A DNA stretch of 64,000 nucleotides from Stenocarpella maydis (lineage: Eukaryota; Ascomycota; Sordariomycetes; Diaporthales; Diaporthaceae): assembly GCA_002270565.1 (NCBI GenBank), contig NQMI01000171.1:1-64000 (forward strand), given 5' to 3'. A program made the translations under genes and the position numbers. Of the stretch, positions 22,729 through 35,741 are shown in pieces. The notes under the pieces are model-generated. The model worked only from the letters and a program-made list of their open reading frames with translations. It ran no database searches and had not been told where the DNA came from. Positions within the stretch are counted from its first letter, which is position 1. Each line of letters starts with the position of its first letter.

Positions 22729-25560
22729 CTTGATCTGGATGATTCCATGGCGAGAGACTCCATGCTTCCTAAAGAGGAACACCGTACTCGCTGTAAGTCT
22801 TTTCTGAAAGTGTCGTTGAGGTTAGAAAAAATCGAATAAGGGCTGGAATGTTTGGAAGGGAAATTTTGGCCCGGTTGACGAGACGAGAGGGGAAACTATT
22901 TTATATACTTCCATGATGTCATTGTGCCTACGAACATGCGATATCGGTCTCTGTTTTGCGCAAGGACAAATGACAGGTGGGCTAGCATCTGCTTTAAGTT
23001 AAACTCCAGTCCTAAAAGTGTGGCACGAGTTAAACAAACCCTGGGCGCTCGCTTCCTCGCGGGTACGAGCGGGTCAGCGTAAGCTACAACCTTCCACTGC
23101 AGCTCAAAACCCTCGTCTATGCGAGGAGCTATTGAGCGACGCGGTTGTCCTGGGCTAAGCCGCGTAATGAAATATTAATACCTCGGGTAGGTTTTCAGTT
23201 CTGTAGCGCTAGGGGCCCGAAGCTTGCATGGTACAGTCAATTATCGAATCACATATGGTTCTGGTTACTACAGGGTAATATTTGGAAGACTGCAGGTCTA
23301 GTATCTATTGGGAATCATCGACTCCTCAGCTTCTATATAAAAACGAGTTGTTAAATGGTGTGAATAACTGCGCCGGGCATGCCCCATCGAACCCCACCCC
23401 CCCCCCCCAGATCAATTTTGTCCCGTACGACGGATATTAGTTTATTCAAAAAGGGGCTGGGGAGAGTCCACCGAGTTTCGTCAAGACTATTGGATCCCGA
23501 GATCTGCACCAGACAACAGAGATGCACACCCTCGCCCCCACCTGTAGACCCCGGCCACCGATGTCAGGTATGCAGGTATTAGCGTCCAACACCCGAACAT
23601 ACCTACTTCCCACAAATAATATGGACGAATTAAACGTGAATTTCCGGGTTCAATTTATACGTTGAAAGCCTGTTTACACTTAGTCAACTAGGGTTTGTGA
23701 ATTAAGCCTGTGGGTTCGCCACATGAACTAAGTACAAGTGCTCCCTGTAGCAGCAACTACGTGTTGGGACGTGCATGCGTAAGTACGTTATTCATCGAGA
23801 CTCTAGAGGAGTAGCAATTTATTGTCAGTTATTCCCTGAAAGAATTTTTATTTTCTAGTTAAATTTCTTTAAATCTTTAATTTCAATCAGTAATGTTGTT
23901 AAACAAGCCTTCCGAAAGCATTGCATGTGTCTAAGAAAAGAGCTGCATTCGCCTAATGTATTATCATCAACTACAGGTAAACAAACTTTAGGTAAGCAAG
24001 CTTTTATCAGTATCTGTTCTCTCCTGTTCTGACATCTCGTGGGTGAGAATCTTTTGACCTGGCGGAGGGATAATCCTACACCTTGAATCTCGTCCAGGAA
24101 AGAATTGGCAGCGAGTTTCTAGAATGAGGGTAAATTGTAGGCAGAATCAACATTCCAAAAGGATCGATTTTGACTGGGCCGGAACTGAGGTCCTGACGTC
24201 AGCCAGTTACTTCAAACATTCGGGTGCTGTGAAGCCTCAAGATCTCGGTGGAATTTCAGCCAGAAAATAACCACGGCCGGGAAGTCTGGACACCTATGCC
24301 GTCGAGTTTGTGGTTCTCTCGGCGATACGTCATAACCTGTCTCTGTTCATTCTCTGGCGTTATCAGCGCAGAGGATTCTCAAATTCCTCGTGAGTTTGGG
24401 TGTGATAATTGGATGCATCACTGACATTGTGTCCTCGAGCTAGATACCTAGGTACCTGATTTTGGTAGTGGGCGAGTAAAAACAAATTCATTCGAGAAGG
24501 CGCTTGTTTAAGCCCGGCGAGACGCAGGATTCCAACCATATGGTTGAATCTACGAAGGCCATAATCTTCCTGGGCTTATCACATCGTGGGATTAGGATTA
24601 TTCTAAGTCAACGCGGCCACTTAGTGTAAATCCGCCAATTCTAATAGACTTGGGGCATGGTGCCGGTCCGTTTCAAGATTTTCGCAAGTATTATGTCAAT
24701 GGTACTGGAGACGTCTATCGTATTTTTAAACTTCTTTAATAAGTGGGCGATGGAAGTATGTAGCATGTGGTTCATTCACTTGGAGCAGGTTATGATGAAT
24801 TAGGCTCATAATTGAACAGAGCGTGCTGGCAGTAATAACACTGTCCTTTAGCAGTCTGCAACATATGAGGGTAAGGGTCTTCAAAATATTGGTCTACCTA
24901 TCAAACACTACAGATCAAACAAATTTGCAATGAGAGGCATTACTTACGAGGCCAACAAGTCGACCGTCAAGTGCCCATGTAGCTACGCCCTACACCATGG
25001 AAGCCTTCCGAGGCTCCAGCGGCCCATCTTGCGATCAACGGGGACATCCAACTCAGCAAACGAGTATGTGACAACAAAGTCAAGCGGACCAAGAAAGCAA
25101 TTGCGGAAGGAAAACATAAGCGCCTGGTAGTTGGATGAGCATCTGCCTGCATAGAGAGAATTTCTCAGTCTCAGTCTCACAGCGGCGAACATTTTCATAA
25201 AACTCTTTCAGCGATTCGGTTTGCGACTTCGTAAGGATCGTGGAGAATGGGTCGGTCTTTTCTTTTTCCATTACCGCTGGATTTTCAAAGTCGGGAAATT
25301 CAAGAGTAATCTGGGTCAGTATAATATGCTTGATAGTGTGTGCGCTTGTCGTTGTTCCCTAAAAAATCGGTTCTCTGCTTCGCACTGCTGTTTCGCGCGA
25401 CTCACAAAGATTCTGCTTATATTTAATCCTTGTGGCAATAGTAGTAGGCAACTACCAGCCAGCAGGGCAGTGCAGTGCTGACCATAGTAACTGCATATGG
25501 GCACTGCAGTCATGTGATCCACATACACGTATATAGACCCCTACCGGCTGTACGGGCTAC
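22729..25560. other. Gene desert downstream of the NMT1 promoter
   Basis: About 2.8 kb without a recognisable gene. It begins with the NMT1 promoter and first leader exon. A 12-base C run lies near 23397-23408. AT content rises toward the RIP block at 25.56 kb. The remaining short frames look random. Confidence 0.45.
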
Positions 25561-26000
25561 GCCCATAATAGTACAACCTCCTCTATAGCGAATTTTATTA
25601 TAACCATCATAGCCTGTAATTATATTATAATATATAACTTATTTAACACGAATTAATAACTATAAAGGTAACTATAAATTAATAAAGTTAAAAAAATTAA
25701 ACTTTTTATCCTTAAATAATTATTATATTACTAATCTAAAGAATATTACTTATTTATAATGATCACACCAAACCTTTATAGGGTTTAGTAGATAACCTGT
25801 AGGGTTTATATTAGCAGAGCGGTGCAGAGGTAACGCGTGACTGAGTTACAATGTATAAAGATATTATTCATAAAGAGGATATAATTAGAGGCTATAAAGC
25901 TATCCAGTTAATAGAACTAAATACTTAGATTAACGACTAAAGAGTCTATTATATAAAAGCTATCTATTATAGTAATAACCATATTTATATATATATCTGT
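25561..26000. repeat. TA-rich RIP block, repeat copy C
   Basis: This mutated repeat (clearest at 25885-25985) matches the copy at 28260-28400 over strings such as aatacttagattaa, aaagagtctatt and atagtaataac, and more weakly the copies at 1.2-1.5 kb and 0.2-0.4 kb. All four are in the same orientation. They may be decayed LTRs of one gypsy family. Confidence 0.6.
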
Positions 26001-26107
26001 TAAACGGAACCGCTCAGCAGGGCGTTGGTACTCCGTGCAAGGAGTTACCCTAGACTTCGTTGTAAGGAGTTACCCTAGACTTCCTAGCAAGGAGTTACCC
26101 TAGACTT
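26001..26107. repeat. Inverted long repeat, right copy
   Basis: Reverse complement of the segment at 1-93: taaacggaaccgctcagcag is followed by three tandem copies of the 24-25 bp unit with core caaggagttaccctagactt. The first part differs from the left copy by only a few bases, so both copies are much better preserved than the RIP blocks beside them. Confidence 0.75.
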
Positions 26108-26600
26108 GCGAGTCAGGCGATTTTCGCTAAGTACGCCCAGTGCGTGCGTGACGCAAGATGAGTTTGGTGGCCGTGAGTCGATTATTTTGGCCTGCATTTG
26201 CACCTTAATTCAGACCTCTGCATTACCCTTATTTCTTACCCAAAAAGTATATGACTTAGTGCATTGGATAGCCTGATTTCTGAAGTTTGTATGTACTTAA
26301 TTTGGGCATTGCTAGGGCTATGGTTGGCTGGCTGCTTGGAACCAAAGATGGTGTGTTGGAAGGGCGAATTTTCCGGCATTTGCAAATTTGCACCAGAGCC
26401 GACCGCAGCGTGCCCAGGGGTGAGACGACGTCGGAGGGTATATAAGGAGGGCTTACAGAAGCCCAACTTAATTCAATACAAAGTTGTCCAGACCACTGTC
26501 AATTGTCTGAATTCGCCTCAGGGCACCACACTGCGACCCTGCCGAAACACACGCTGAACTGAATGCTATTTTATAGCACATATTCATCAGAGGATAGGTT
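26108..26600. other. GC-normal island between two RIP blocks
   Basis: About 490 bp of unmutated sequence. It has a TATA box (TATATAA at 26439-26445), but no recognisable coding region follows it. It could be a promoter relic or part of an LTR. I tested the TGTTGGAAGG string near 26354 as an LTR start but found no matching end or target duplication. Confidence 0.35.
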
Positions 26601-28930
26601 TTCCTTCTATCCTAGGGTTAATCTATAAGAGTTCCTCCTTATTTCCTACTACTAGGGTTCTTCCTTATTTTCCTAAAGTATTCTTAGGAAACCACCCGGT
26701 GGCTTTCTTATCACTATAATGAGTAGCATAGCTGTTATTAAAGCAAGCTATCCAACTAAATAATATATATATCATTCTAGGCTTCTGGGGATTCTTTATT
26801 AGTAGGATAGGCTGCTATTAAGCCTTATCCTTCTAATATTTTTCATATGGGAACTTAGTATATTATAAGAAGTATAAACTATTATAAAGGTCTTCTTTAT
26901 TAGGGTTATAAAAGTTGCATTCTTTATTTAGGTCTTAATCCGGATATACCTAATATTAATTATATATATTTATTCTATAAATATAGTACTTATTTATAAG
27001 TTCCTATTGTGGTTTGGACCTGGGTGGTCCTTATGTGCTGTAGACGGCTATATTGGCCTGACGGGTAGCTTTATTAGCTTATTAGGTTCCCTTAAGTACT
27101 AACTTCCAGTCCCTATTCTTCTTTAGAGCCCTACACTCTAAAGCAAAGTATCCTGTCTTGTTGTAGTTATAGTACTTAATGTTTTTCTTGTTCTTGCGCT
27201 AGGTAATATCCAGCTCTATAGGGCCTGCGTGCTATCCCTACTGGGTACTTGGTTTCTAATACTTCCTTCCTGTGTTTGGTTTATATTTATGGAACGGGGG
27301 TTGTTTAAAAGTTCATTCCTTTTTTTCCAAGCGTTATTTATAGAGTCTATTATTAATTTAGATAGCTATTTCTATATAATATAGAAAATCATTAGGTTAG
27401 TTTATAATCTTACTAAGTTTATCCTTTATTTAATCCTTTAATCTATAGTAGAATATGAATTTCTTTATACTATTAGTATAGTTAATTTTAGTATAGATTT
27501 GCTAGAATTCTATAGTATAGTTAATTATTAAGCTGCATTATTTGTAATTTACTAGGTCTCTTTCCGCCTATTGTTCCTTATTTGGGTCCTGGAATAAGGA
27601 CCTAAGGGCATTCTTATAGCCTTTATAGCTGCTAAAAATTTGCTATATTTTAAGCTTACAGGCTTTAAATAATTCTGCATTAATAAAGTTGGTTAAGTAA
27701 GGTTTAAACTAAGCTAAGGCTTATCCTTTAAGGAAGGAGGATATATATATAACCCTCTTCCCATTGGGCTGTACGTTTAATCTGTGGAAACGCTAGTAGG
27801 CCCTAACCTGCATTAGGTATGCCTAAAGTTATCTAGTAATTCTATTATATAGGGCTGGAGTATTAAGTTTAATATATTCCTTTATCTAGATTAGGGTATT
27901 AATAATATTAGCTCCTACTTGGAGAGTAGCAATTTCCTCCCAGAGTCATTCTATTTCCTAAATCTAGCGGGCTCATTTGTCTATAAGAATATGGAGTTGG
28001 GCTACTTCATTAGCCAACTCCTATACTCAAAGGTCAGCAGTTAGCCAACTAGCAATATTACCAAGCTCATTCAAGAGGTTGCAAGTAGGAGTAGTTATCT
28101 CGGAGTCTAATATTATGAAGGGTTTTACATATAATATTACTTAAAGTCCGCATAGCAATATATAAACAAGAGTTATTAAAATATAATAATTAAAGAGTTT
28201 CTAAATATATTAAACCTAAAAGATTAAGGGTTTATATTCAGAATATATTATTAGGCAGTTAATAAGCAATATTATTAACTAATAATAATACTAGCTATAA
28301 GGTTATCTAATACTGAGATTGAATACTTAGATTAATAATTAAAGAGTCTATTTTATAAAAACTATCTACTATAGTAATAACTATATCCGTATATATGTTC
28401 CGACTCTTTAGTAGCTTGATAGAATTAATGGTAATGCTATCGACTGGGTGTTGCTCGATAGAGTCAATACAGATCCCATCGATCCTGGTGGGTCCCTGAC
28501 CCTAACCCTGATAAGGTGGCGTCACTGATTGGATCAGGTGGGATGACCTTTTCGGGAGCTGTCTCCCGACCTGCGGGGTTGTCTTCTGCGGTAGTCAGCC
28601 GCCAACGCCTGGTGGTCCATAACACTACTTTATAATCTTAGTTACTTTTAATATTTTATATTAATCTTATTATTTCTTTACATTAATTAAAGTAATCAAA
28701 ACTGAATAATTAAAAGTAGTTACTATTTAGTATCATTAAATTTAATTAATTATACTATATTTAATAAAAACTAGAGTTATTAAAATTCATAATTTAATAA
28801 ATTTATTTAGTTAATTAATATATTTAACTAATTAGTAAAAGCTATTATTAGTTTTCTATATATGTTAATAACGTTTTTATATTACGTTTACACATAATAT
28901 ATTATAAATTAGTAAACTTTATATAATACA
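26601..28930 (-). mobile_element. RIP-degraded Ty3/gypsy retrotransposon, gag end
   Basis: TA-rich and full of stops, but a gag-like frame can still be followed on the minus strand from about 28060 down to 27020. It shows an acidic coiled region (ELANEVAQL...), a capsid-like stretch (YNNAA, NGKR) and a CCHC zinc-knuckle relic at 27129-27182 whose cysteines are partly lost (YNYNKTGYFALEC). A mutated repeat at 28100-28400 would be the 5' LTR. The pol region is absent or unrecognisable toward 26600. The homologous fragment at 690-960 is a second copy. Confidence 0.65.
28440..28625. other. GC-rich island inside the RIP block
   Basis: About 185 bp of normal composition interrupt the TA-rich block. 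The island could be bounded by TGTT (28449) and AACA (28624), suggesting another solo LTR, but the flanking 5-mers (ctggg and ctact) do not match, so the call stays open. Confidence 0.35.
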
Positions 28931-29259
28931 AATATAATGTTGCTGAAATGGGGTCCGGCCTGAATGAGGATCAATGATGTTCTGTTCGGCGGTCTCGGCG
29001 TCTCATTGAAATTGCAAGTGCATCTTGTTTACGTTCTCACCGTGTTTCTATGGGTCCAAGAATATTCTGCTGGCGCCCGGACCAACGCGATGTAGAAGTG
29101 ATGTCATATCAATGGAGGCTGCTTAGGAATGGGTGCAGTCGTGCAGCTATATTATCGTCGCTTCCAATCTTGTGAGACCCTAACTTGCCCCTCTCCACAT
29201 GAACTCGTATCGCCACAAGAACGGTAATCAACACACACGGTCAGCACCCCAAAGCCAAG

Positions 29260-30442
29260 ATGACATCCACAGCACAGAAAACCCTCTTTCTCGTCGGACC
29301 TGGCCTCATCGGTGGGTCGCTGCTGGTGAAGCTCAAGGAAGTCAGGCCGGACCTGAAGCTCCACGCCCTCACGCGTCGTGACGACCAGGCCGCCGAGCTG
29401 AAGGGGCTGGGAATCGAGCCAGTGCGGGGCTCCATTGAGGATGCAGAAATAATCAAGGAATGGGTCGCCAAGAGCGATATCATCGTCCACACAGCCTCTG
29501 CCGATGATCTCAAGGGCACCTTTGCCATTGTCGAGGGCCTCAAGGCACGACCCAAGGGGTCGAAGCGGGCCATCTACATCCAGACAAGCGGCAACGACGA
29601 GCTTGTCAACTCTTCCAGGGGCATGGGTGCGAGTTCGATTGAGGAGAAGACTCTTTCTGATGTCAAAATGTCGGACGAGGAGATTGACGCGCGCATTGTG
29701 CCTGACGCATATCACCGCCACGTGGACGGGCCCCTAAGAAAGGAGATCCTCAACGCCGAGAAGGAGAAGGAGCATAATGTTGTTGCGAGCCTGATGATGC
29801 CCCCGCTCATCTACGGCATCGGCTCTGCCCCGTGGTACCGGATCTCTATCCAAACTCCGATGCTCACGTCATACATGATCAAGAATGGACTCGTCACCCT
29901 GCCTGAGGGGTTCTACGGCGCATGGAACTGCGTGTGGGTGCACGATCTCGTGGACCAGTATGTACTGCTCCTGCAGCACCTCGAGAAGCTCGAGCCCGCC
30001 CAGCAAAAGACGCATTACGTCTTCCCCGCCGAGAAGAAGCCGTTCTTGTGGAAGGAGCACTTTGACGCAGTCGCGGGCGAGCTGAAGAGGCTGGGCCACC
30101 CTGCGGCGAAGGCGAATGGTGGCAAGCCTAGGGAGCTTAAGAGCAAGGAGGAGTTCATCGAGTTTCTTGGCGGCAAGGACAACCCCTACAGCGAGTGCTT
30201 CGGCTACCTCGTATGGGGAACCGAGAACAGCTTCACCAGCCCCGAGTAAGTCACCCCGAAGCATAGGGAATGTTTGTCTTTTTTTGAATTGTTCGCTATT
30301 TTGATATTCGGGGGCATATTTGACTGACCTGCTTGGCAGCCTCACTACGAGCCTCGGATTCAAGCACAAGGCCAAGGGTGTTGTGGACAGCATAGTCAAT
30401 GGCAAGGAGTTGGAAAAGTTCATCAAGGACCAGATGAACTAA
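29260..30442 (+). CDS. NAD(P)-binding epimerase / NmrA-like protein
   Basis: Two exons (29260..30245, 30340..30442) encode about 362 residues. The N-terminus has a Rossmann-type glycine motif, VGPGLIGGSLL (about residues 12-22), and residues 50-100 show the SDR-style GSIEDAE and DIIVHTASADD segments. There is no classical YxxxK in the expected place; the tail is Lys-rich (residues 260-362). It fits the atypical SDR/NmrA-like group of fungal nucleoside-diphosphate-sugar epimerase-like proteins. The 94-nt intron lies near the end and adds the last 34 residues (LTTSLGFKHKAKG...); without it the protein would end at TSPE. The substrate is unknown. Confidence 0.82.
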
Positions 30443-31024
30443 ACCGAACTGGAAACAAACTGAAACCCGCTGCAGGACTGACCTGTCGATGGGGCTGGCG
30501 GTACTTTCAGATTGCTATAATGGGCGTGTACTGCACGTGGTTTGGACCTGATGTGATATTGCTACTTCGTACAGTGAGGCCTTCCAGATTGAGAGCGAGA
30601 TCTCACCAAAATACCTATTGCAATTTGGAAACCTGGAGACTGGATTTCTCAGGCATTTATATGGGGCCATGAGTTGAGATGAAATAGATGTCGGACTGGC
30701 CTTGCCGCTGACATGCGCGTCGTAAAACTGGGTGGTGTAGGCTGGCGGCCCGGTGAGGACGGACCTTTGACAATCCTCCATCTGTTCGCCTCAGAGAACC
30801 AAAGGAATCCATTGCCCCAATGGCAGGAAATCCGGGAGCTCATGTGCAAGTAGCGTGTCGTCTGAAAAGAGCAGCCAGCGATGACCTCGAGCATGAGCTG
30901 CTGACATAAGCGTCAGATTGGGGCTCATCTTGCAAGGTCCTCGCAAACCTCGGCCTTGTCTCTGAAGAGGCTTATTGCAACTGAATTCGCATCACAGCAT
31001 GCACACCGACCAGTGACGCTTTAA
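30443..31024. other. Intergenic region, epimerase to lipoate ligase
   Basis: No gene was recognised. The stretch is the 3' end of the epimerase-like gene and the promoter of the lipoate ligase gene. Confidence 0.45.
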
Positions 31025-32444
31025 ATGGCCTCTCTGAGCCGGATAATATGGCGTGTGAACGGGCAGCCAGCCTCAATCGCCCCTGTCCCGCGATGCGTCC
31101 TTGGGCGAGGCATCTCAACCAGCTGGCACGCCCAGACATCACATCCCTCGAGCCGCGTCCAGGTCTACACCTCTCACAGCCACAACCCCTACCTGAACCT
31201 CTCGGCGGAGCACTTCCTCCTGCAGAACTCACACCCGGAGTCCACGGTCCTCTTCCTGTACACCAACGACCCGTGCGTCGTCATCGGCCGCAACCAGAAC
31301 CCTTGGCTCGAGGTCAACCTCGGCCTGCTGCGCGGCTTCAGGGCCAGGACAGGGGTCGCACGTCATGATAACGATGATGACGACGACGCCAGCGGCGGCG
31401 GGGAAAAGGCCCCAGTCTCCCTCGTGCGGCGTCGCTCGGGCGGCGGCGCCGTCTTCCACGATGCCGGCAACGTAAACTTCAGCGTCATCTGCCCGCCAGC
31501 CGCCTTCGACCGCAACAAGCACGCCGAGATGGTCGTCCGCGCCCTGCGGTCCCTCGGGGCCCCCACGGTGCGTGTCAACGAGAGGCACGACATCGTGCTC
31601 GACAGGTGGGGGGAGCAAGGGGAGGGGCGCCCGCGGCCCGCGGCGCCGCCCACGTTCAAGATCTCCGGGTCCGCCTACAAGCTGACGCGCCTGCGGTCGC
31701 TGCACCACGGCACGTGCCTGCTGCGGTCGCCCAACCTGGCCGACATCGGGCGGCTGCTGCGGTCGCCGGCCGGGCCGTTCGTCAAGGCCCGGGGCGTCGA
31801 GAGCGTGCGGAGCAGGATATCTAACGTCGGGGTGCCCGTGGGTGACTTTGTGGACGCCGTGAGGCGCGAGTTCCGGGCTATGTACGGCGCGCCTGACGTC
31901 GACGAGGGTCTGGGTGGCGGGGACGACGGCGTCGATTTTGCGCATGAGGCGATTCAGAAGGGGTACCGGGAGCTCATGGTGAGTGCTCTAACGCGTCTAT
32001 TATGGGGTCTTGGGAAGGGCGACCTGTTGGCTGATGTGTTTTTTTTAAAAAAAATTTGCTGCGCAGTCCCAGGATTGGATTTATAACCAGACACCACTGT
32101 TTACGTTCTCGACACATCCCTCCGAGGAAGACCCCAGAGAAAGGCCAGCAATTCTGGCGGACCTTCCAGAGGGTGTGAGTACGAGTATCCTCATCGAGTG
32201 TGAGAATCCTTACACTGAGGTACGGATGACTGAGTTGTTCTCACAGTTCCACGCAACCATCACCGCACGCCATGGGCAGATCCAGGAGGCCAACTTGTCC
32301 GGCTTCGATGGCTCGGCCCTACAGGGCCAACACCTTCACACAGTCACCGACTGGCGCAAGATCCTGTCACCTAGCGGTGGCAATGCATCGCAACAAGTTG
32401 GAAAGTGGTTCAATCACCTTTTTGGCATTGGCGACGCCAAGTGA
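31025..32444 (+). CDS. Lipoate-protein ligase A, mitochondrial
   Basis: Two exons (31025..31978, 32067..32444; 88-nt intron) encode 443 residues. The enzyme attaches lipoate to lysines of mitochondrial E2 and H proteins, the role of yeast LIP3/AIM22-type proteins. The N-terminus (MASLSRIIWRVNGQP...) is basic and looks like a mitochondrial presequence. Family motifs are clear: NPYLNLSAEHFLLQ, the VIGRNQNPW strand, the signature RRRSGGGAVFHDAGNVNFS, and KISGSAYK with its catalytic lysine. An unusual Asp/Gly-rich insertion (about residues 114-127) precedes the signature. The intron is placed after RELM so that SQDWIYNQTP, a conserved C-domain string, follows in frame. It is convergent with VPS11. 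Confidence 0.92.
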
Positions 32445-32576
32445 ATGCTATCTGATACCGTTTCGTCAACGCACCTGCACGCCCCATAGACACCAAACAA
32501 TATGATACCACCCAACCGCTCCGATGCCAACGACTACCGCCTCCGTAAAGGACAACCCCATGGCCCTGCTGTATGC

Positions 32577-35500
32577 TCATTCCAGATTCTGCTGCACATT
32601 CATGACGCCCCGGCCATACCACTCCGCCACGGTGGCAAAGCGGTCTTCGCTCCGCTCGAGCTCGTCCTTGAACAGCTCATGACGGTCGGCGTTCTCCTCT
32701 TGGCCGCGCTTGATGGCCCTGATCGTGGCGTTGTTCTGTGCGCACAGCGGGCACTCGCCGTCGATGCCGTCGCCCCCGCGCAGGCACCGCTGGTGGAAGC
32801 TGTGCTTACACAGGAAGTGCACGGCCGGCAGGTCCAGCACCTGCGTGCACACCGGGCACCGCGTCGCCTGGAACACGGCCGGCTTGGCGCCCAGGTCCGC
32901 GATCTCGGCCCGCCGCTGCTCCGTCTCGGTCCGGAACCCGGCCACGCGCCGCCGGTTCGACGCGATGTCCTTGCGCTCCCGCTCGATCGTCTCGTGCAGG
33001 TACGGCTTGATCATGCCCATCGTCGCCACCGCGTTCTTGGACAGCATCTGCACCACCTGCAGCGGCGCCATCAGCCCGTCCTTGTCGATCGTCTGCAGGA
33101 TTTTGGCAAGCTCGTCGAGACCTGCCTCGTCGAGGACGCGGGAGTCAGATGTGAGGTAGGCCAGAGCTGCTGGGTAGAGGGAAGGCTCCTGCGGCCCGTA
33201 CTTGCGCAGGGCTTTCATGGCGCCCCGCGTGTCTTTGGCTGAAGTGTAGGAGCGGAAGATGTCCGAGAGAAGGCCGGCCTGCTCCTTGACAAGCGTCGTA
33301 CCGTCTTGGAACTCTGATAGATGTGATAATAGTAGCACGTTGGAGTTTTCTATGGGTACGCCGCGGCCCTCGATTAGTTTCTTGGCTTTTTGCTCCCACT
33401 GCTCTCGGTCATGCTCGCTCTTGACCTCTGTAGACTTGTGTAGGTACATCTCAAACAGCGTCGTGTAGAGGTCGGCCTTGTTCTCGTCTGATATGCTCTC
33501 GTCTCCAATGCATGCTTCGAGGAAGACGATGAATTCGTCGGGGTGATCTATGAATGACGAAAAGGCGGTCCGTGGTGGCGGTGCTGTGTATTTCGGAGGG
33601 GGCACATCCTCGAGGTCGAGCAAGAGGGCTCCATCGCTCACGGTAGGCTCTATGTTCCCTTGGGTTGGAGGCGAAGCCACCGCAGATGAGTTCATATATG
33701 GCAGGGGAAGAAGGTTGGAAAGATTCTGGACGGCGCTTACTGCGCCAGCGGCGAAGCCGCCACCTGATGCGGGTGTCTCGATGGTATCGGCGTGGCGCAC
33801 CATGGGACGGTAGTTCCCAGTATAATAGTCGATGAACAACTGCGTCGAGCCTTTTGGACAGTTCTCGATGAGGACTCGGGCGTACTTCATCAAACATGGG
33901 TAGGCCTAGATTGAATTAGTTTCTTGTCTTCTCGATGGGCTAGATCGACACCTACCGTTTGAGGGTCAAGATGCCATATGAAGGCGAGGGCCTCCTTATA
34001 GTCCTTCAGATCTTCAATCAGGATGTCCACTACCAGGTCGTGTTCCCCATGCTTCTTGGCGAGGTAGGCAGCTTGTTCGAAATAGCCCCCTTGCCTGCAC
34101 ATTGTTATCGCCGTGTCCAGATCAAACTTGAGCTCTCCGGGTTGCTTGATGAAGGCCTCCAGTTTCTCGATGTCCTTGAGTTTCGCATAGCAGTTCAACA
34201 GAAGCGTTGTGTGGTCTGAGGTAGCTTTCCCGTGTTCGTGGAGCTGCTCCAGGTACTCGATCAGGTTGTGTATCCTCTGTGTGTCCAGGAACTTCCTGAT
34301 TACTTGCGACGGCTCCGTATTGTCGATTGCCTTGATATACTGAGCCATGGCTTGATCGTATTCTCCTTTTTGGTAGAGGTGGTCGCCGTAGCGGCGGAAG
34401 ATGACGTTTTGCTGTTGAGTGTCGAGGCCAGCAGTCTGCGCAAGGGATATTGCAAAGGGGTAGAGATTTCTCTGATAAAGCAGCTCCAGTCTTTGCTGGA
34501 GGGTCTTTTCGTGGTACCTGTAGACCTTCCCATCTTGCGTCAAAGTGTATAAATCATCCCACAGTTCGAAAACAGCGAGGACCTTGGTGATGAGTGTCTC
34601 GGTATGTGCGATGACCTTGAGATCCGGTTCCAGCAGGGAAAATGTCGAGGCGTTGAAGATGGCGTCCGCAGCATTGCCGCCGAAGCGCCTGCGTAATGCA
34701 CTTGGGTCCTGGGCCGTCTTCGGGGGCGACACAACCGCAACATACTGTTTAAACACCGCCACCATGTCCTTGGGCGAATCGTATGCCTTGGGGGGGCCTC
34801 GCCCTTCGGCTTTATAGTAGTAGATCGCATCGTCTCTCGCGACCACTATGCTCCCGTCTCTTTTGTCCACCGCCATGCACCCAACGCCACAACCTTGATC
34901 CTCGACTGTCTTGGGCGACTGTCCTTGGCCTTTTCCGGAGATGGTCAACTTTAGTATTCGGGAAACGGTCGAGATGAAGAGGGTGGTCAGTCTCTCGTCG
35001 ACCCGCAGCTCGACACCCGTGATGGGTTCCTCGGACTCGTAGACGATTCGTTGTTTGGTTCCACGATCATTGACCAGATCGCCCCGTATGACCGTCACGG
35101 CGCCGTTCGCGAAGCCGACGGCGATCTGTGACAAGTCTTCTGTCGCGGCAAAGGCCGATACCTGGAAGCTTTTTCAGCCTTAGAACCAGCTTGGACCGCA
35201 CCCCGGTGTACGCACAGGAAATTGCTTCCTCCCATTGTTGATGGTCACACTGCTGAGGCAGGTTGGCATGCCCGTCTTCTTGACCGGCTTGTCCAGAGCC
35301 CAGACCTTCAGCACGGGCTCGGCGCTGAGATCCTCCTATAGAACGAAACCAGTCAGCCGGGTAATCCCCAAAGGCATGTATACAAGTGCCATACCCCGAC
35401 CGTGACCAGCAAGCTCGTCCCCTCCACCTGGCGCATGTGCGAGATGCGGACATTGTCGTGCGCTTGGAAGCTGCGGACGATACGCCAGCTGGGCCCGATG

Positions 35501-35741
35501 ATGCGCACATGGCCGTCCGCGCTGCCGAGGAAGAGGCTGTCGGAGCCGGAGCAGACGCTAGATATCTCGTTGCTGTCGAAGAAGGCGCGCGTCTCGTCGT
35601 CGTCGGCGAGTTTGACCTGGCTGACGTCGAAGAAGTCGAAGGATTTCCACTGCGATGACGAGGCAGGCCTGGGTCAGTATCTGGCCTGCATTCGGGGGGC
35701 CAACTTGGAATGTAAAGACGAGAGCTTACAGAGAGGGACAT
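32577..35741 (-). CDS. VPS11: Vacuolar sorting protein 11 (CORVET/HOPS subunit)
   Basis: Five exons (35741..35730, 35649..35395, 35335..35216, 35161..33956, 33905..32577) encode about 973 residues, normal for fungal VPS11/PEP5. The first exon codes for only four residues (MSLS). The N-terminal half forms the WD-like propeller (for example SLFLGSADGHVRI and EPVLKVWALDK), the middle is the clathrin-heavy-chain-type alpha-solenoid (YDQAMAQYIKAID), and the end is a RING-H2 finger (about 881-919: CPVC, CKHSFHQRC, CPLC). It is a core subunit of the tethering complexes that fuse endosomes and vacuoles. Introns are 80, 59, 54 and 50 nt, all phase 0. Confidence 0.95.

Noticed and set aside
26354..26560. 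Second solo LTR starting TGTTGGAAGG
   Set aside because: No matching CA end and no flanking target duplication could be found.
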